From contig NC_087069.1 in NCBI RefSeq assembly GCF_963678635.1, positions 47,012,276-47,076,275 on the forward strand: a stretch of DNA of 64,000 nt. Direction: 5' to 3'. Below are positions 1 to 11,790 of this stretch, in pieces. Origin of the DNA: Symsagittifera roscoffensis (lineage: Eukaryota; Xenacoelomorpha; Acoela; Convolutidae). Under the pieces are notes generated by a model. That model saw only the letters and a list, made by a program, of their open reading frames with translations. It searched no databases and had not been told where the DNA came from. The stretch's first letter is position 1, and every line of letters begins with the position of its first letter. The position numbers were made by a program, and so were the translations under genes.

Positions 1-284
1 TTGGGGTTTTTGGTGTCTGATTGTACTCAACATTGTTGAATTTGTATTGATTGATTGAAGGGGTTGAAAAAATTTTACGATAGTAATTTAACTTGTCAAA
101 TACAAAGGTACTGCTTATTTTTGAACTGAGAGTCTCGAAGTGAGAGTTAAAAATTTAGTTCAAGTTGGAGATATCTTGGCTTAAAATAAAATGGTGGCGA
201 ATAAAGCGTGCAATAACTTCGAGTGATATGAATGTTTAACTTCTGGTCAATTGAGTCTGAGAAATGAAAATAACAATTGTTGAT

Positions 285-1245
285 TATAAGTTGTTAAAAA
301 TGGATATTTTCCAATTTTTTTTACTTGTGACAAAGTTTGTGAGAAAACTTGTTTTTTTTTCTGACGTGTTTGAAAATTATGATATTAAACTAGCTGGTTG
401 ATAAAATGCTACCTTTTTAATAGTTTAGTTTGAGGAATGAATGTTTCATAATCGTTACTCGGCTGATTTCGGAGTTAGGATGGTTGAGGCTGTTGTGTTT
501 TTCTTTGGTTCCTGGTAATAAAAAATTTTGTCTTTTAATTTTTTGAATTGTTCCTTGGGTAGTGGTGGTAACTTTGGAGTGTTTTCTGGAGTATTTTAGT
601 TTTTTTTATTGAAGATTCTGGTAAGATTTTTGGAATATCAGTTACTGTCGGGCCAATGCTTTCTTGAGTTGTTTCAACATTAAGGAGTCCAGTAAAGGAG
701 TGAAACTAAGTTGAATCGCAAATAGCGTATTCTTTTAGGTAATAAGGTAGGAGGTTTTTTCTGTATAAGTTGTTAAAAATGGATATTTTCCAATTTTTTC
801 TACTTGTGACAAAGTTTGTGAGAAAACTTGTTTTTTTTCTGACGTGTTTGAAAATTATGATATTAAACTAGATGGTTGATAAAATGCTACCTTTTTAATA
901 GTTTAGTTTGAGGAATGAATGTTTCATAATCGTTACTCGGCTGATTTCGGAGTTAGGATGGTTGAGGCTGTTGTGTTTTTCTTTGGTTCCTGGTAATAAA
1001 AAATTTTGTCTTTTAATTTTTTGAATTGTTCCTTGGGTAGTGGTGGTAACTTTGGAGTGTTTTCTGGAATATTTTAGTTTTTTTTATTGAAGATTCTGGT
1101 AAGATTTTTGGAATATCAGTTACTGTCGGGCCAATGCTTTCTTGAGTTGTTTCAACATTAAGGAGTCCAGTAAAGGAGTGAAACTAAGTTGAATCGCGAA
1201 TAGCGTATTCTTTTAGGTAATAAGGTAGGAGGTTTTTTCTGTATA
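285..1245. repeat. Near-perfect tandem duplication, 479-bp unit, two copies
   Basis: Unit 1 (285-763) and unit 2 (764 to about 1245) are the same sequence, differing at only a handful of positions and by one or two T residues in homopolymers. The near identity implies a recent duplication. No open reading frame or splice-like structure is seen in the unit. Confidence 0.95.
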
Positions 1246-1887
1246 GCGTGGTTGCTTTTTTGTTTTGATCAATTAGTTTCTATGTTACATCTGAAGGTTT
1301 ATCAAAAAAAATAGTATGGTCCTTTTCCGATGGGTTGCAGTTTCTTCGAAGTTCCTTTTCGTATTGTAAGGCTTGGAATCAATACAAATGTTCTTCAATT
1401 TAAACCTGAAGCTGTTGTAAAACGTGAATTAATTTGAGATTGAAAGTTTTTTTTAATAGTTTTTTTTGCGACTTTTTGATAAACTTCATTGTTTTTTATC
1501 TCTGTTTTATAATGCAATCCGTGTGTGTACCGGAGGCTTACTTTAAAAATTGTGGTTGAAGAAAATGTTCATCGTGAGTATGAAGTAGTAAATTGAGACT
1601 TTGTGGGTTGGCAATGGCCTTGTGTATCTTTTGAGGCGTTTGCGATCAAATTTAATGGCTTACGTGACTTTTGGTTTAAAAATCATTTCAAAAGGTGATA
1701 AACCAAATATTGTTGTATTTTGAGAGTTATATACAATTGGGAATGATTTTACATCTGTTGAACAATCAGTGTATTTTTATCGTCTCCATTAACTATACAT
1801 CGGAGGTAACTTCGTGGTGAAAAATTCATGCTTTCGACTAATCCAATAGTCCATGGAGCGTGTGAGGTTCTAAATCCATTAGTTCCA
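1246..1887. other. AT-rich stretch, nothing recognised
   Basis: I see no coding frame, RNA gene or repeat structure here on either strand. Confidence 0.6.
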
Positions 1888-2155
1888 CGGATTGCGCCGA
1901 CTCCATTTTGTTCGCAAAAGTCACGCCTGAATTTTTACAGTCGAGAATTTCTAGAAATTACATTCTTCAGTCGGGTGACGCCGTTTGCGGGGTCGGACCA
2001 ATCGTGACGTCTCCATATTTCGCGAAAGTCTGGAAATGCCATAATTTCGTCTTAAAAAAATGGACGTGGCAAACTTTTGATACAAACGTCTGGACATGAC
2101 AAAATTGTTATGTAAAAGTCTGCCAATTCTTCGCGCAACTTGACCCGGGGGCCTT
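1888..2155 (+). repeat. Dispersed repeat family A, copy 1 (ends in TTGACCCGGG)
   Basis: This segment aligns in direct orientation with 18566-18879. Shared blocks include the start around GCGCCG-CTCCA, the run GTCTGGACATGACAAAAT, and the terminal AACTTGACCCGGG (AACTTAACCCGGG in the other copy). The copies differ by many substitutions and one insertion of about 40 bases in copy 2. The 63-codon ORF inside it is not conserved in copy 2, so I treat it as non-coding. Confidence 0.8.
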
Positions 2156-2189
2156 AGTCCGAGTCAAGATTTTTCAACTGATTTGAAGC

Positions 2190-3102
2190 ACGATTTGAGC
2201 CGTTTGAGCTGTCGTATTTTAGACAATTGCGCGCAAAATCTGACTTCAAAATAAACCGTTTGAGCGGTTTTTCTAGATAAGCCGCTCAAAAACTGCTTAA
2301 AACTTGCGCGGATTTTGAGCGGTTATTTTAGATAAACCGCTCAAAAACCGCTCAAACTGCTCCGTATGACGCAAAATTTGAGCGTAGTTGTCTAAAAAAC
2401 CGCCCAAATCGCTTAAGTTTTGCCTAAAAAGAGGCGAAAAACCTCAACTCGGGAAGACAGCGGGCCTGGAAGATTCCCTAACAAAACTGTCAAGGAATTT
2501 TTTTAACAATGGAAAATTTTAAATAATTTTCAGCGGACTGAGAAAAAACTTGAGGGTGAGCAATCGCATGCAGCCCTCATATATACATACTTATATATAT
2601 ATACATACATACAATTATACATACACATACATCCATATTTTCTAGTGCTCAATTTGCTCGTATATTTGAAAAAAGGTCGAGCATTTAATTTGTGGTCTAG
2701 ACCTTCGAAAAATCTTTTGCTTGAGTCGAGTATGGTCGAGCACACTTTTTGTAGTCGGGACTGCAGAAAACTATTTTGCTTGGGTCGAGTACCTTCGACC
2801 ATTTTTTTAAAGTTGAAGTAGGAACTTCAACTGCTTCTTAGAGTCACAATGCGTTTTCTGGCCCGTTTTGATGGCTTTACTTGCTTTTTTAAACCGCTCA
2901 AAAACCGCTCAAATCTTGCGTGAAAAACCGTTCAAAAACCGCCGCAAGAAAAGAGCGGCTTTTTAGCTGTTTTTAAAGCAAGTTTTGAGCGATTTGATTG
3001 GATTTTCCAAAAAAAAAACACCCAAACCGCTCAAATCTTGCAGGAAAGCCGCTTAAACCGTTCAAATCTTGAGCCGTTTTTGAGCGTAATCTCGACCCGG
3101 GA
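2190..3102. repeat. Clustered AAACCGCTCAAA / TTTGAGCGGTTT motifs
   Basis: Two clusters (about 2190-2420 and 2885-3090) contain more than a dozen copies of a 12-base motif in both orientations, so that neighbouring copies can pair as hairpins. A TATA/CATA-rich microsatellite lies between them (2575-2635). The right cluster ends in TCGACCCGGG, resembling the ends of other repeats in the window. Confidence 0.75.
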
Positions 3103-3142
3103 GGCTAAAACATCCAATTTGCAGAAATTGGTGTGATTTTAG

Positions 3143-3310
3143 ATTCATCCCTGTTCGATAAACGAGGCAGAAGTAGCTGCAATCATGACCCAGATTGTGA
3201 ACATTATGAGCACTGCGTGAACGGTAAATGCACCAGAAGATCATGCGGACAAGGATATGATGACACCTGCCCGAAACTATCGATATGCACTTTTGGAATA
3301 TGTTATGGAT
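3143..3310 (+). CDS. Internal exon encoding an eight-cysteine extracellular-type module (exon A)
   Basis: The exon is 168 nt, a multiple of three. It is bounded by an acceptor (TGATTTTAG, AG at 3141-3142) and a donor (GTGAGT at 3311), and both borders fall in phase 1, the usual arrangement for shuffled extracellular modules. The translation has eight cysteines spaced C-x5-C-x5-C-x4-C-x4-C-x7-C-x5-C-x4-C, with a DPDC motif and a Y between cysteines 2 and 3. The spacing resembles EB-type or Dickkopf-like cysteine-rich modules, but I do not assign a named family. Exon B at 15142 has the same pattern and the same phase, so the two probably belong to one secreted or membrane protein. The first exon, signal peptide and stop are not identified. 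Confidence 0.7.
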
Positions 3311-3750
3311 GTGAGTAAATTCAAAAAGTTCAATCAAAATTTTTTAATCCCGGGTTGATATAAAAGGCTAATAATACAATTCTTATACACTTTCCCATTA
3401 CATTAAACCAAAAACAAAATTAATGGACTTGAATGACCATCATTTTTGGTAAATGGACCTCAACCTGGAGGATTACCTTATTTTAATTCTATTATTCCGT
3501 CTTCAACGCAGTCCCAAAAAACAACAAATAACAAATGCCCGATAAAAAGCCAAATGCGTTGTTTTTTTTCTTAGGTATGAATAACATATTTGTTCACAGT
3601 AGTCATGATCAAAGCTATCACAGTTGTTTTTGGCTAGTTTTTCTCGAAAAAATGTATGAAAAACTGTGAGAACAACGCAATTTAAAATGATGCCATTTTT
3701 TTCGATCAAATTCAAAATGCTGTTTTTCCGATCGAATTAAAAGAAACAAA
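3311..3750. other. Presumed intron sequence, no gene seen
   Basis: Follows the donor of exon A. It contains a CCCGGGTTGA motif at about 3347, the same as the end of the TIR family described at 41256, but the rest of such an element is not clear. Confidence 0.4.
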
Positions 3751-3902
3751 GGATCAATTGAGCAATCTCCCTCCACCCCCCCCCCCCCCCAAATGACCAA
3801 TTGAGTGTCCCCCCCCCCCACCAAAAACGATTAAACTCTACAAAAGGTGTCAGCAAACGCAAGTAGATGGATGGGGGGGGGGGGAGATTGCTCAATTGAT
3901 CC
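3751..3902. mobile_element. 152-bp hAT-type MITE with 8-bp target-site duplication
   Basis: The ends are inverted repeats: the left begins GGATCAATTGAGCAATCTCC and the right is its complement. Both sides are flanked by the 8-bp direct repeat GAAACAAA (3743-3750 and 3903-3910). Eight-base duplications are typical of hAT-superfamily insertions. The interior is mostly C and G homopolymer runs with no coding capacity. Confidence 0.85.
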
Positions 3903-3910
3903 GAAACAAA

Positions 3911-4433
3911 TAAGGTACAGTGACGTATTATCACAAACAACTGCAAGCTTCCAACAATCTAAAACTTTTAACTGTCATCTTTAACATAGAAAAAATCATT
4001 AACACCTCACTTTATTGGGTCTATTGTAGGGTCACCTATCTATCGGTGATAAGCTAGGAAATTCTTCAGTTTCCTCGTGATACGCCATTTTAAAATATTT
4101 CAAAATTTCGATGACATTTTTCCTCTCGTAATTTGGACCTTATATGAAATTTTATTAAAATCAAAATCTATTTGAAGTTAAATTGTGATTTTTTTAGTTT
4201 TCCTTTGACTAAGTTTTGACAAATTTGTTTTCATTATAAATGCTAAACTGATACGAAATTGAACTATTAGCCCTTTGAGCTAGTTCAAACACATTTCATC
4301 GGCAAAATTACCCTGGTAAAAGTATTCGTTACACCACAAAATTGATCTTTGTGCAACGAGGTGAGAGTGAGCATAATACTGGAAAAATAATCATAAACTA
4401 ATGTGATAATGTCAAAAAATTTTAAAATTTAGA
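3911..4433. other. No gene recognised
   Basis: AT-rich, presumably intronic or intergenic. No conserved frame was found on either strand. Confidence 0.5.
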
Positions 4434-4588
4434 GACTGATCTTAAATCAGGGCAAATTCTGATCTTAAATCAGGGCAAATAAGACAAGACTGATCTTAAA
4501 TCAGTCTTGTCAGACTGATCTTAAATCAGTATTTGCCCTGATCTTAAATCAGGGCAAATAAGACAAGACTGATCTTAAATCAGGGCAA
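4434..4588. repeat. Short tandem/palindromic array of CTGATCTTAAATCAGGGCAAAT
   Basis: About seven copies of the core TGATCTTAAATCAG, some followed by GGCAAAT and some by TCTTGTC, in mixed arrangement so that parts fold back on each other. It lies about 110 bases before the gypsy insertion at 4703. Confidence 0.85.
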
Positions 4589-4697
4589 ATTCGAAATGTG
4601 CCGTCTGCCCCTTCGCAATAAGAAATAGGAATGATTTCTTCCAAAACTTTGTGTCTTCTTTTAGCCAACCGACGCTATGTAAAAAAAATTGTGTTAG

Positions 4698-4702
4698 GTA
4701 AG
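4698..4702. repeat. Left target-site duplication GTAAG
   Basis: Matches 12028-12032 exactly, immediately outside the outer LTR ends. Confidence 0.85.
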
Positions 4703-4927
4703 TGTTGTGATTGAATCTTATTTTGCATTTATTGCAAACCTTATTTACCTTAATTATATTTAGATAACAGGTCACTCTTATATGACCTTCACTGGCCATT
4801 CTCTCCGGCGGAGAGAATGATCTCTCATTGTTTTTTAATGTTTTAACTTACCGACTAATCACTTGAATTCTTTATTCTTTTATTAGTTTTAACTAAGAAT
4901 TAGCTACAACAAAGTAATATTTTATCA
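4703..4927 (+). repeat. 5' LTR (225 bp, TG...CA)
   Basis: Aligns over its whole length with 11791-12027. Diagnostic blocks are CTCTCCGGCGGAGAGAATGA, a perfect palindromic core, and the end ACAACAAAGTAATATTTTATCA. The following TGGCGCTGTC at 4928 is in the primer-binding-site position. Confidence 0.9.
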
Positions 4928-4967
4928 TGGCGCTGTCAAATAACATATCTAACGTGAGAGGAGTACC

Positions 4968-6013
4968 TTGATTTTGGCAAAACCATACTGTAGATCCCCC
5001 ATTCCCTGGGAAAATTGGAGCGATCTGTTTCACTTAGCTATAAATGCTAAAGTGAATATAGACATAGAAAACTTACTAAATCCTTTGGAGAGACATCACC
5101 CTCAACCTCCAAATTTGGAAAATCCGATGGACGGTGAAACATATAACCAAAGACAGTCGAGAATGGAGAGAAACGTCCAAGAACAAAGTCGATATGACGA
5201 AGAGGAACCAGCCACCATTAAATCTGAAACCAAGAAATTCAATGGAATGCGACTAGAAGAAGCAGATAAAAAATTAAGATCAGTCCTATAACTAGCATTG
5301 GGAAACGAAGGAAAAAGGATTTTCGGACAAAAATTTACCTTGGTGAAAACCTTACAAATCTCGTTTTAAAGAATTTTAGGGCTTCCTAGCGATCGCTTTC
5401 GTAAGAAAGACAAACGTCACATTTGAACGACATAAACTGCTAAACCGAAAACATTGGGATAGAGAATCGCTGGAACAATTTTGGAGTGCCTTAGCAGAAA
5501 TGGCTAAAAATGCGACATATCGGCAGGAGAAGAAGAGTGGATACGAGACATTTTCATAAACAACATGAAAAACTACGACATCCAAAGAAAACTGCTAACA
5601 GAAACTCTTCCCCCAGAGAAGCACTAAACGTAGCACTCATAGATAAAAAGGTAATTTTAAATCACCTAAAACTAACAAACAATTTTAAATCCAACGGATC
5701 ATCCGTACGTAAATCACACAGCCACTTTAACGTTAAAAGAGAGCCAACACTCAATATTGAAAAAAGCGACAACTGTATGAAGTGCGGCGGAGTCTTCTCA
5801 AAAGGCCACTTAGCAGTTTGCCCAGCAAAAGTCACTACCTGTACTTCTTGTAAATATAAAGTTCATTTTACCAGACTTTGTACATCTCGCCGTAAAAATG
5901 TAAACATTGTAAGTAGTCAAATTGTAGATAATACAGATTTTAATCCGTCGGATATTACGGATGTAAATACAGACCATGTAGATAGAGAATGTTGTGGCGT
6001 CATAAACGCATGA
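4968..6013 (+). pseudogene. gag of the first gypsy element
   Basis: The first open stretch (4968-5288) gives a hydrophilic N-terminal region without an ATG at its start. The frame is then interrupted by stops and shifts between 5289 and about 5520, and resumes to 6013. The later part holds two nucleic-acid-binding knuckles, one of form C-x2-C-x7-H-x3-C and one canonical C-x2-C-x4-H-x4-C (about 5776-5880), identifying the Gag nucleocapsid. Gag would package the element RNA in cytoplasmic particles. The break in the middle means no complete Gag could be made. Confidence 0.85.
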
Positions 6014-6119
6014 TCGGAATCTGGACAAAGCAAAAACGGCGATTATTCTGTAATAAACGTAACTACGATTTTTGATGAAGACGGAAAAGAATTGAAGAAA
6101 TTATTGAATATTGGCCTCG

Positions 6120-8330
6120 GAAAAAAAATCAAGTAATTTTAAATATACAAGTGGATTCAGCTAGCCCGGTCAGCTTCCTCAAGAAAAACGTGTTTCACGA
6201 ATTGAAACTACGAGACCCTTACTTGAAAATCTATCCGGTGGACAAGGCAACCAAGGACCTTTACTGTGGATTCACGTATAATGCCATAAACATTTCCGGA
6301 AAGGTGATACTTCCGATCTTCTCAAACGATTGGTCACACATCGACTGTCATTTCTTCTTGACCGAGGGACACGAGAGAAATATCTTAGGAAATGACAATC
6401 TACCGAAAGTGGGGATAGAAGTCTCACACAAGTACTTCCCGCATTTCCAGACTAACAAGCAGTGTAAGTCAATAAATTCCATCTCTCAAACAAAGAAAGA
6501 TAGGGAAATTTTAAACATATCAAAAACATTAAAAAAACTTCTCCTTTGGATTGGAAAAATTAAAAGCCAGATGAAAATCACCCATTTTCACGAACCCCTA
6601 AAACCAATCCAACTAAAAGGAAGACGAGTCCCCCTACACTTACTGGATTCTGTTAAGACAGAACTCAACAGATTAAAAGACGAGGGACATATTAAAAAAC
6701 GAGAAAACTGTGACGAAGATCGTTTTATCAGTCCAATAGTCATTACTTGCAAAAAAGACAAATCCATCAAGTTAGCTTTGGATTCAAAGTTTATAAATAA
6801 ACAAATCTACAAAAACAAATACCAAATGCCGAACATCGTATAGTAGATAACGTCGCGGCGCAAATTGCTAATGATTCCGTTGGAGAAGTGTGGTTTATTA
6901 TTTTAGACCTAAAAAAGCATACAGTCAACTTGCATTAGATAAATTTACTAGCGATCAATGCAATTTTAGTAACGTGGGCGGTGATATTACGGGTACTTAC
7001 CAATTTTTAACCGGCTTTTACGGACTAGGTGATATGCCTAACGAATTTCGAAGAGTAATGGATTCTAAGTTAGGTTCTATCCCTTTTAAATCATTACATC
7101 AAGTTTGTCCCGAATTCAGCCTCTCTAGGAAGTCCACTTCGACCGCTGCTCAATAAGAAATCGATCTTCCAATGGAACGACGACCATACGAAAGCGTCTG
7201 AGAAAGCCAAATGCCGAACATCTATGAACTGGTAGATAACGTCGCGGCGCAAATTGCTAATGATTCCGTTGGAGAAGTGTGGTTTATTAATTTAGACCAA
7301 AAAAAGCATACAGTCAACTTGCATTAGATAAATTTACTAGCGATCAATGCAATTTTAGTATCGTGGGCGGTGATATTACGGGTAATTACCAATTTTTAAC
7401 CGGCTTTTACGGACTAGGCGATATGCCTAACGAATTTCAAAGAGTAATGGATTCTAAGTTAGGTTCTATCCCTTTTACCAACTTTTACCAACATTTTAAT
7501 CGATTCCAAAGGAACCTTTTTAGACCACAAGAACATTGTGTTAAAAATTTTATCGACGCTGGACGAAGATAACTTCGCGATCAAATGATCACAATGCAGT
7601 TTCTCTCAAAAAGAAACAGAACGGTTGGGATTCAAAATCTCAAAAACAGGAATTATACCTTTATTTGATAAATCGAAAGCAATAAAGGACTTACCTATTC
7701 CAAAGAACTTGAAAGAACTAAGATTACATCAAGTTTGTCCCAAATTTAGCCTCTCTAGGAAGTCCACTTCGACCGCTGCTCAATAAGAAATCGATCTTCC
7801 AATGGAACGACGACCATACGAAAGCGTTTGAGAAAATTAAACAAGAAATTGTAAATATAACAGAGAATACCCATTTTGACGTAAAACGCAACACTAGAGT
7901 AACAACGAACGCGTCTCACAATGGTTTGGGAGCTTCTCTTGAACAACTTCATGCGAATGACAGGAAAACAATTTCTTTTGCCTCTCGTTTTTTAAACCCA
8001 CACGAGTCAAAATATTCTACGAACGAGCTCGAATTGTTAGGGTTTGTTACGGATCGGAGTTCGAAGTAATTACTATCCACAAAGCTTTACTTTCCTCCCT
8101 CTCACCAAATCACGGAAATAAAACATATCATAGTAGATTAACAAGATGGGTGGACAGATTGTTACCTTTTAACTTTACAATCAAACATCTAGCAGGAAAG
8201 GATATGGGCTTCACTGACCTTATTTCTAGGATTCCATCTGAAAAGCCCTCCCAATATCTCATTAGGACAAATATTTGTAGGGCAAATGTTAATAAGATTA
8301 AAAAATCAACTAATCTGTCGGAGAAACAAA
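6120..8330 (+). pseudogene. pol part 1: protease, reverse transcriptase, RNase H
   Basis: The 6151-6840 frame holds a protease-like segment (VDSASPV, with DSA where DTG/DSG is usual, then an ILGND motif) and the RT N-terminus (FISPIVITCKKD, IKLALD). RT is then scrambled: a segment from about 6825 to 7205 is repeated at 7206-7838, each copy lacking different parts. The GFYGLGDMPNEF motif is present twice, but the catalytic YxDD motif is destroyed where it should follow FTN(F)Y near 7480. RNase H is recognisable at about 7870-8040 (GLGASLEQ, ELELLG), with Asn replacing the first catalytic Asp (TNASHNGLG). The enzyme would have copied element RNA to DNA. Confidence 0.87.
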
Positions 8331-8890
8331 GAATTACCTGCTCAGCCATTGGTTCAAATCTGGAAAATTCCGATTACGCCAAATTACGTAAATACTTAAT
8401 AGCGTCAGTACTAAAACTAAAAAACTCGACTTTCCCAATTTGTTCATCTAATCACAATAGAGCGGAATTTTGTACTTCAAATTGTATTCCTACGGATTAT
8501 TCAAACACAAACCCAATAATTATTTCTATTTCTAATCCAGCATTTTTTTTACTTCTTAATTCTTAATTGTAGTTTGATTAACTCAACCGTAGATAAAAAA
8601 AATTGTAGATCTGTTAATATGAATAAAAAGAATATTGTAATTAACCCCTCAACTTCCGGTATTTCAGTAGGTTTAGATCTCCTGTTATTACCTGACCACG
8701 CTAATCTCGTTAAAAAATACCGCGAAAACTTGAAGTTGCCGGATCGACCCTTGGACTTGAACATCCTCTTTAACGCCAAGCTGGTAGCCCTTTTGACAGA
8801 AGACGACCCCATGTTGAGTCCGATAGTCAAGGCACTTCAAAATCCCCTTAATTTAAACACTTCACAAGAGATTTACACGAATCCGACGGA
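8331..8890 (+). pseudogene. pol spacer between RNase H and integrase
   Basis: Open stretches 8150-8563 and 8574-8912 are low-complexity Asn/Ser-rich followed by a helical segment around DLLLLPDHANLVKKYRENL. Their position and flow into the integrase zinc finger make them part of the same polyprotein. No catalytic motif is seen. Confidence 0.7.
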
Positions 8891-10036
8891 TTGTTATACA
8901 TGGACGGTAAACTAGTTATACCTTTTACCCTGAGAAACGCGATGATGAAGACACTCCATGAAACTCATCCAGGTCAATTCGGAATGAAGTATCTGGCCCA
9001 ATACAATTGGTGGCCTCATATTAACAGGCAAATTTACTTTCATGGCATAAACTGCTCAGAATGCACATCGACGGGTAAGAATTTGAAAACTGTTATCCCA
9101 AATTCACAAACTAGTGAACTTCCTCCATTATTGGAACCAAACGATGAACTTAACTTAGACTTCGCCGGACCCTTGGATTCCTATTGGGGGTCAAAAATAT
9201 ATTTTACTTTGCATCGATAGCTTTTCCAAATTTCCGTCGGCAAAAATTACGTCTTTCACTTCTGCAAAAACAGTTATCGAATTTTACAGGATTACATAAT
9301 TTTACGTGGTATACCGTATTTAATAAGGGTAGACCCCGCGACTTGCTTTACAAGCCAAGATTTTAAATTATTCAGTGATTCGAAAAATATTAAAATAATA
9401 TTTTGTACAGTAGGTGACCATCGTTCCAACAGATTAGTCGAAAAATTGGTACACACTGTAAAAATTAAACTATTTGCTATTTCACAAGAAAATCAAAAAC
9501 GTACACTTCATAACGCCGTTTCAAAAATTCTCTGGAATTTACGTTCATCTTACCAATTTAAAATCAAATGTTCTCCATTTGAAATTCATTATAACAGAAA
9601 ACCAAATACAATTTGGAAACAATTAGCTTCTGGTAAACCTTCCTTTGGAATTTTAGACAAAGGGAAATCTATATTATCTAAAGAACGGGCAAATGACTGG
9701 AACTCGGACGATAGACTCGAGGATGGATACAAGGACGACTTGGTAGCGAAAAAGAACCAAACACCAGTCGAAAAGGGCTATGACACTGACTACGCCTCAT
9801 CCTCGAAAATCAAGTCCATTAGAAGACCCCTCCAAAGTCCCTTCAAAGGTAAAATCCTTCGGAAAACAAATGGTAACATCATTCGAGACTGTTTCTATAA
9901 GGAATTAAACAAAAGAATCATAAATTCGTCTACTTCGACAGTAGAATTATCCGACGGAAAAATATTACAAAAGTCGGACATTGCGATTCCTAAATCTACC
10001 TCAAATAAAATCAGACCTTTTAAAAGAAATATTTAA
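8891..10036 (+). pseudogene. pol part 2: integrase
   Basis: The 8891 frame starts with the HHCC zinc finger: H-x3-H (LHETHPGQFG), the WWPHI motif and C-x2-C (NCSEC). The catalytic core is spread over three frames: first Asp in LNLDFAGP, second in a VDPATCF stretch near 9330-9345, and the Glu in RLVEKLVHT near 9435-9450. All three DDE residues can be read, but a stop near 9220 and frameshifts near 9230-9440 separate them. The downstream part to 10036 is the C-terminal domain (PFEIHYNRKPN). Integrase would have inserted the cDNA and generated the 5-bp duplication. Confidence 0.88.
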
Positions 10037-11057
10037 TTCCCTTACTTCCCTAATTCTTATGTTTAAGTAGGTCAGAAGCAGGAGGGTTCGAGATGAAAAC
10101 CAAAACCGAGAAAACCGATTCCTAGGACTCGCAAACAAGTTGAACTGGCCCCATCCGATAATCTGACAAGGACACGTGTGTCGGGGATATCCTCCAAATC
10201 AGTCCGAAGACAAACTCGCCGCTCGAAGAAGTCGTCAACCCCTCCAGGTTACCTAGCTTCAGATGAATCCATGCTAATTACTTCGGATATTTCGGATACT
10301 AGTGAATGGGATTGGATAGCGGGCGGTTTCCCTTGTAGAGATGTAGCCAGAGAGCGTTTTATTTCCGACTCACGCACGATTCATATTCCGAATTGGCCCT
10401 AATCTTAGTGTAACCAAAAGTAACATAAAATCTGAGGTTTTAGAAGACAATACTGCCCAATACGTAGACCAATTTGGGGACCAGACTTCTAAATGCCCAA
10501 TAAGCATTATCCCCGCTAACCGAACCTCTAGTGCACTGGAACAGAATACTACACCACTGGTGGAGGAAGAAACAATCATCAAGCCACGGGAATTTCAGGA
10601 CGATCGTAATCCAGCGGACTCAGACTTCCCGGTTTACGAAATAGTAGATTCCGCTGACGATTGCACCTCGATTCACGACTCTTCCAACAATCCTGGTAAC
10701 GTTCCTCCCATCATCCGACGCTCTAGTAGGAATGTTAGACCACCGAATTTTTACGGTCAAAGGTATTTTATAGATGCTGTAGATATATCCCTAGAAACCT
10801 CTGGTTCGGCAGCTAACCCCATCGTGGTAGAAATAGACGATAACACCACTCACGAGGCAGACAGTTCTGTGGCTCCGGCGGAGTTGATCCTAATTGACTC
10901 GGATTCACCATCTCCCGAACAAATCTCCACCTCTTCAACTGATGAATCGTTAAGGATGGCAGTAGATAATTTTGGAGAACATTCAGAACTCGATAGTGAT
11001 TTTTTTAATGCTGAACTTGAAAACCTTTTAAATGAGTATAGAAGTTGTAAACGATAA
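10037..11057 (+). pseudogene. Disordered, basic-then-acidic C-terminal tail of the polyprotein
   Basis: Stretches 10178-10399 (Ser/Arg-rich, RRQTRRSKK) and 10560-11054 (Asp/Glu/Ser-rich, with RRSSRNVRPPNFYG) follow integrase after short breaks. An Arg-rich SSRNVRPP-type motif followed by an acidic tail is often found at the C-terminus of gypsy polyproteins. No enzyme motif is present. Confidence 0.6.
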
Positions 11058-11539
11058 TCTTAATACCTATTCCCTTCTCGAGTACTTTCCACTTCACACA
11101 CCGGTGCTGAACGGTATTTTCCACAATATTGAGTTGGAAGACTTAGTGTGCGTAACTGTTTGTAACTCATCAATCCTTCGGAGTGATAATTCGATATTTT
11201 TGCTCGTCGCATTCTGCCTTTATAAAATTCATCTCAGGCAATTATTTATCTTCCGTGACCTCACACCTCTTCACTCATTAACCCGCGGTGATAATCTCGT
11301 TTTTGGATTTTCTACCTCTTACCTATCTTTTTAGATCCTATCCGTTGGATACCGGATAACCTCAACCTCAATTACTAGTGCATTACTTAGTGCTATTGTT
11401 GGTGCTTTGTCTAATTTCAGTTGCTTACTCAGTAGTGCAATAAAATATCTTTCTCTGTCCTCAAAAGGGGGAGAAAGGACTCAGTTATTTCGTATTTTAC
11501 TTATCGGGCACTAATTTAAATTTTTCCTGCTTAGAGGAA
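11058..11539 (+). other. 3' untranslated region of the gypsy element with purine tract
   Basis: Holds a strong polypurine run, AAAAGGGGGAGAAAGGA, at about 11464-11480 and a short one, AGAGGAA, directly before the LTR-like TGTTGTGATT at 11540. The second abuts the LTR, so it is positioned to be the plus-strand primer; the first is a better purine tract but lies about 60 bases too early. A 100-codon ORF at 11032 has no recognisable content. Confidence 0.5.
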
Positions 11540-11637
11540 TGTTGTGATTGGATCTTATTTTGCATTTTTTGCAAACCTTTTTACCTTAATTAGATTTAGA
11601 TAACAGGTTACTCTTATATGACCTTCACTGGCCATTC
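11540..11637 (+). repeat. Partial LTR copy, cut at the duplication junction
   Basis: Begins like the LTR and matches it up to GGCCATTCT, then switches abruptly to another copy of the 3' untranslated region (TTGGTGCTATTG). Confidence 0.85.
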
Positions 11638-11790
11638 TTGGTGCTATTGTTGGTGCTTTGTCTAATTTCAGTTGCTTACTCAGTAGTGCAATAAAATCTC
11701 TTTCTCTGTCCTCAAAAGGGGGAGAAAGGACTCAGTTAATTCGTATTTTACTTATCGGGCACTAATTTAAATTTTTCCTGCTTAGAGGAA

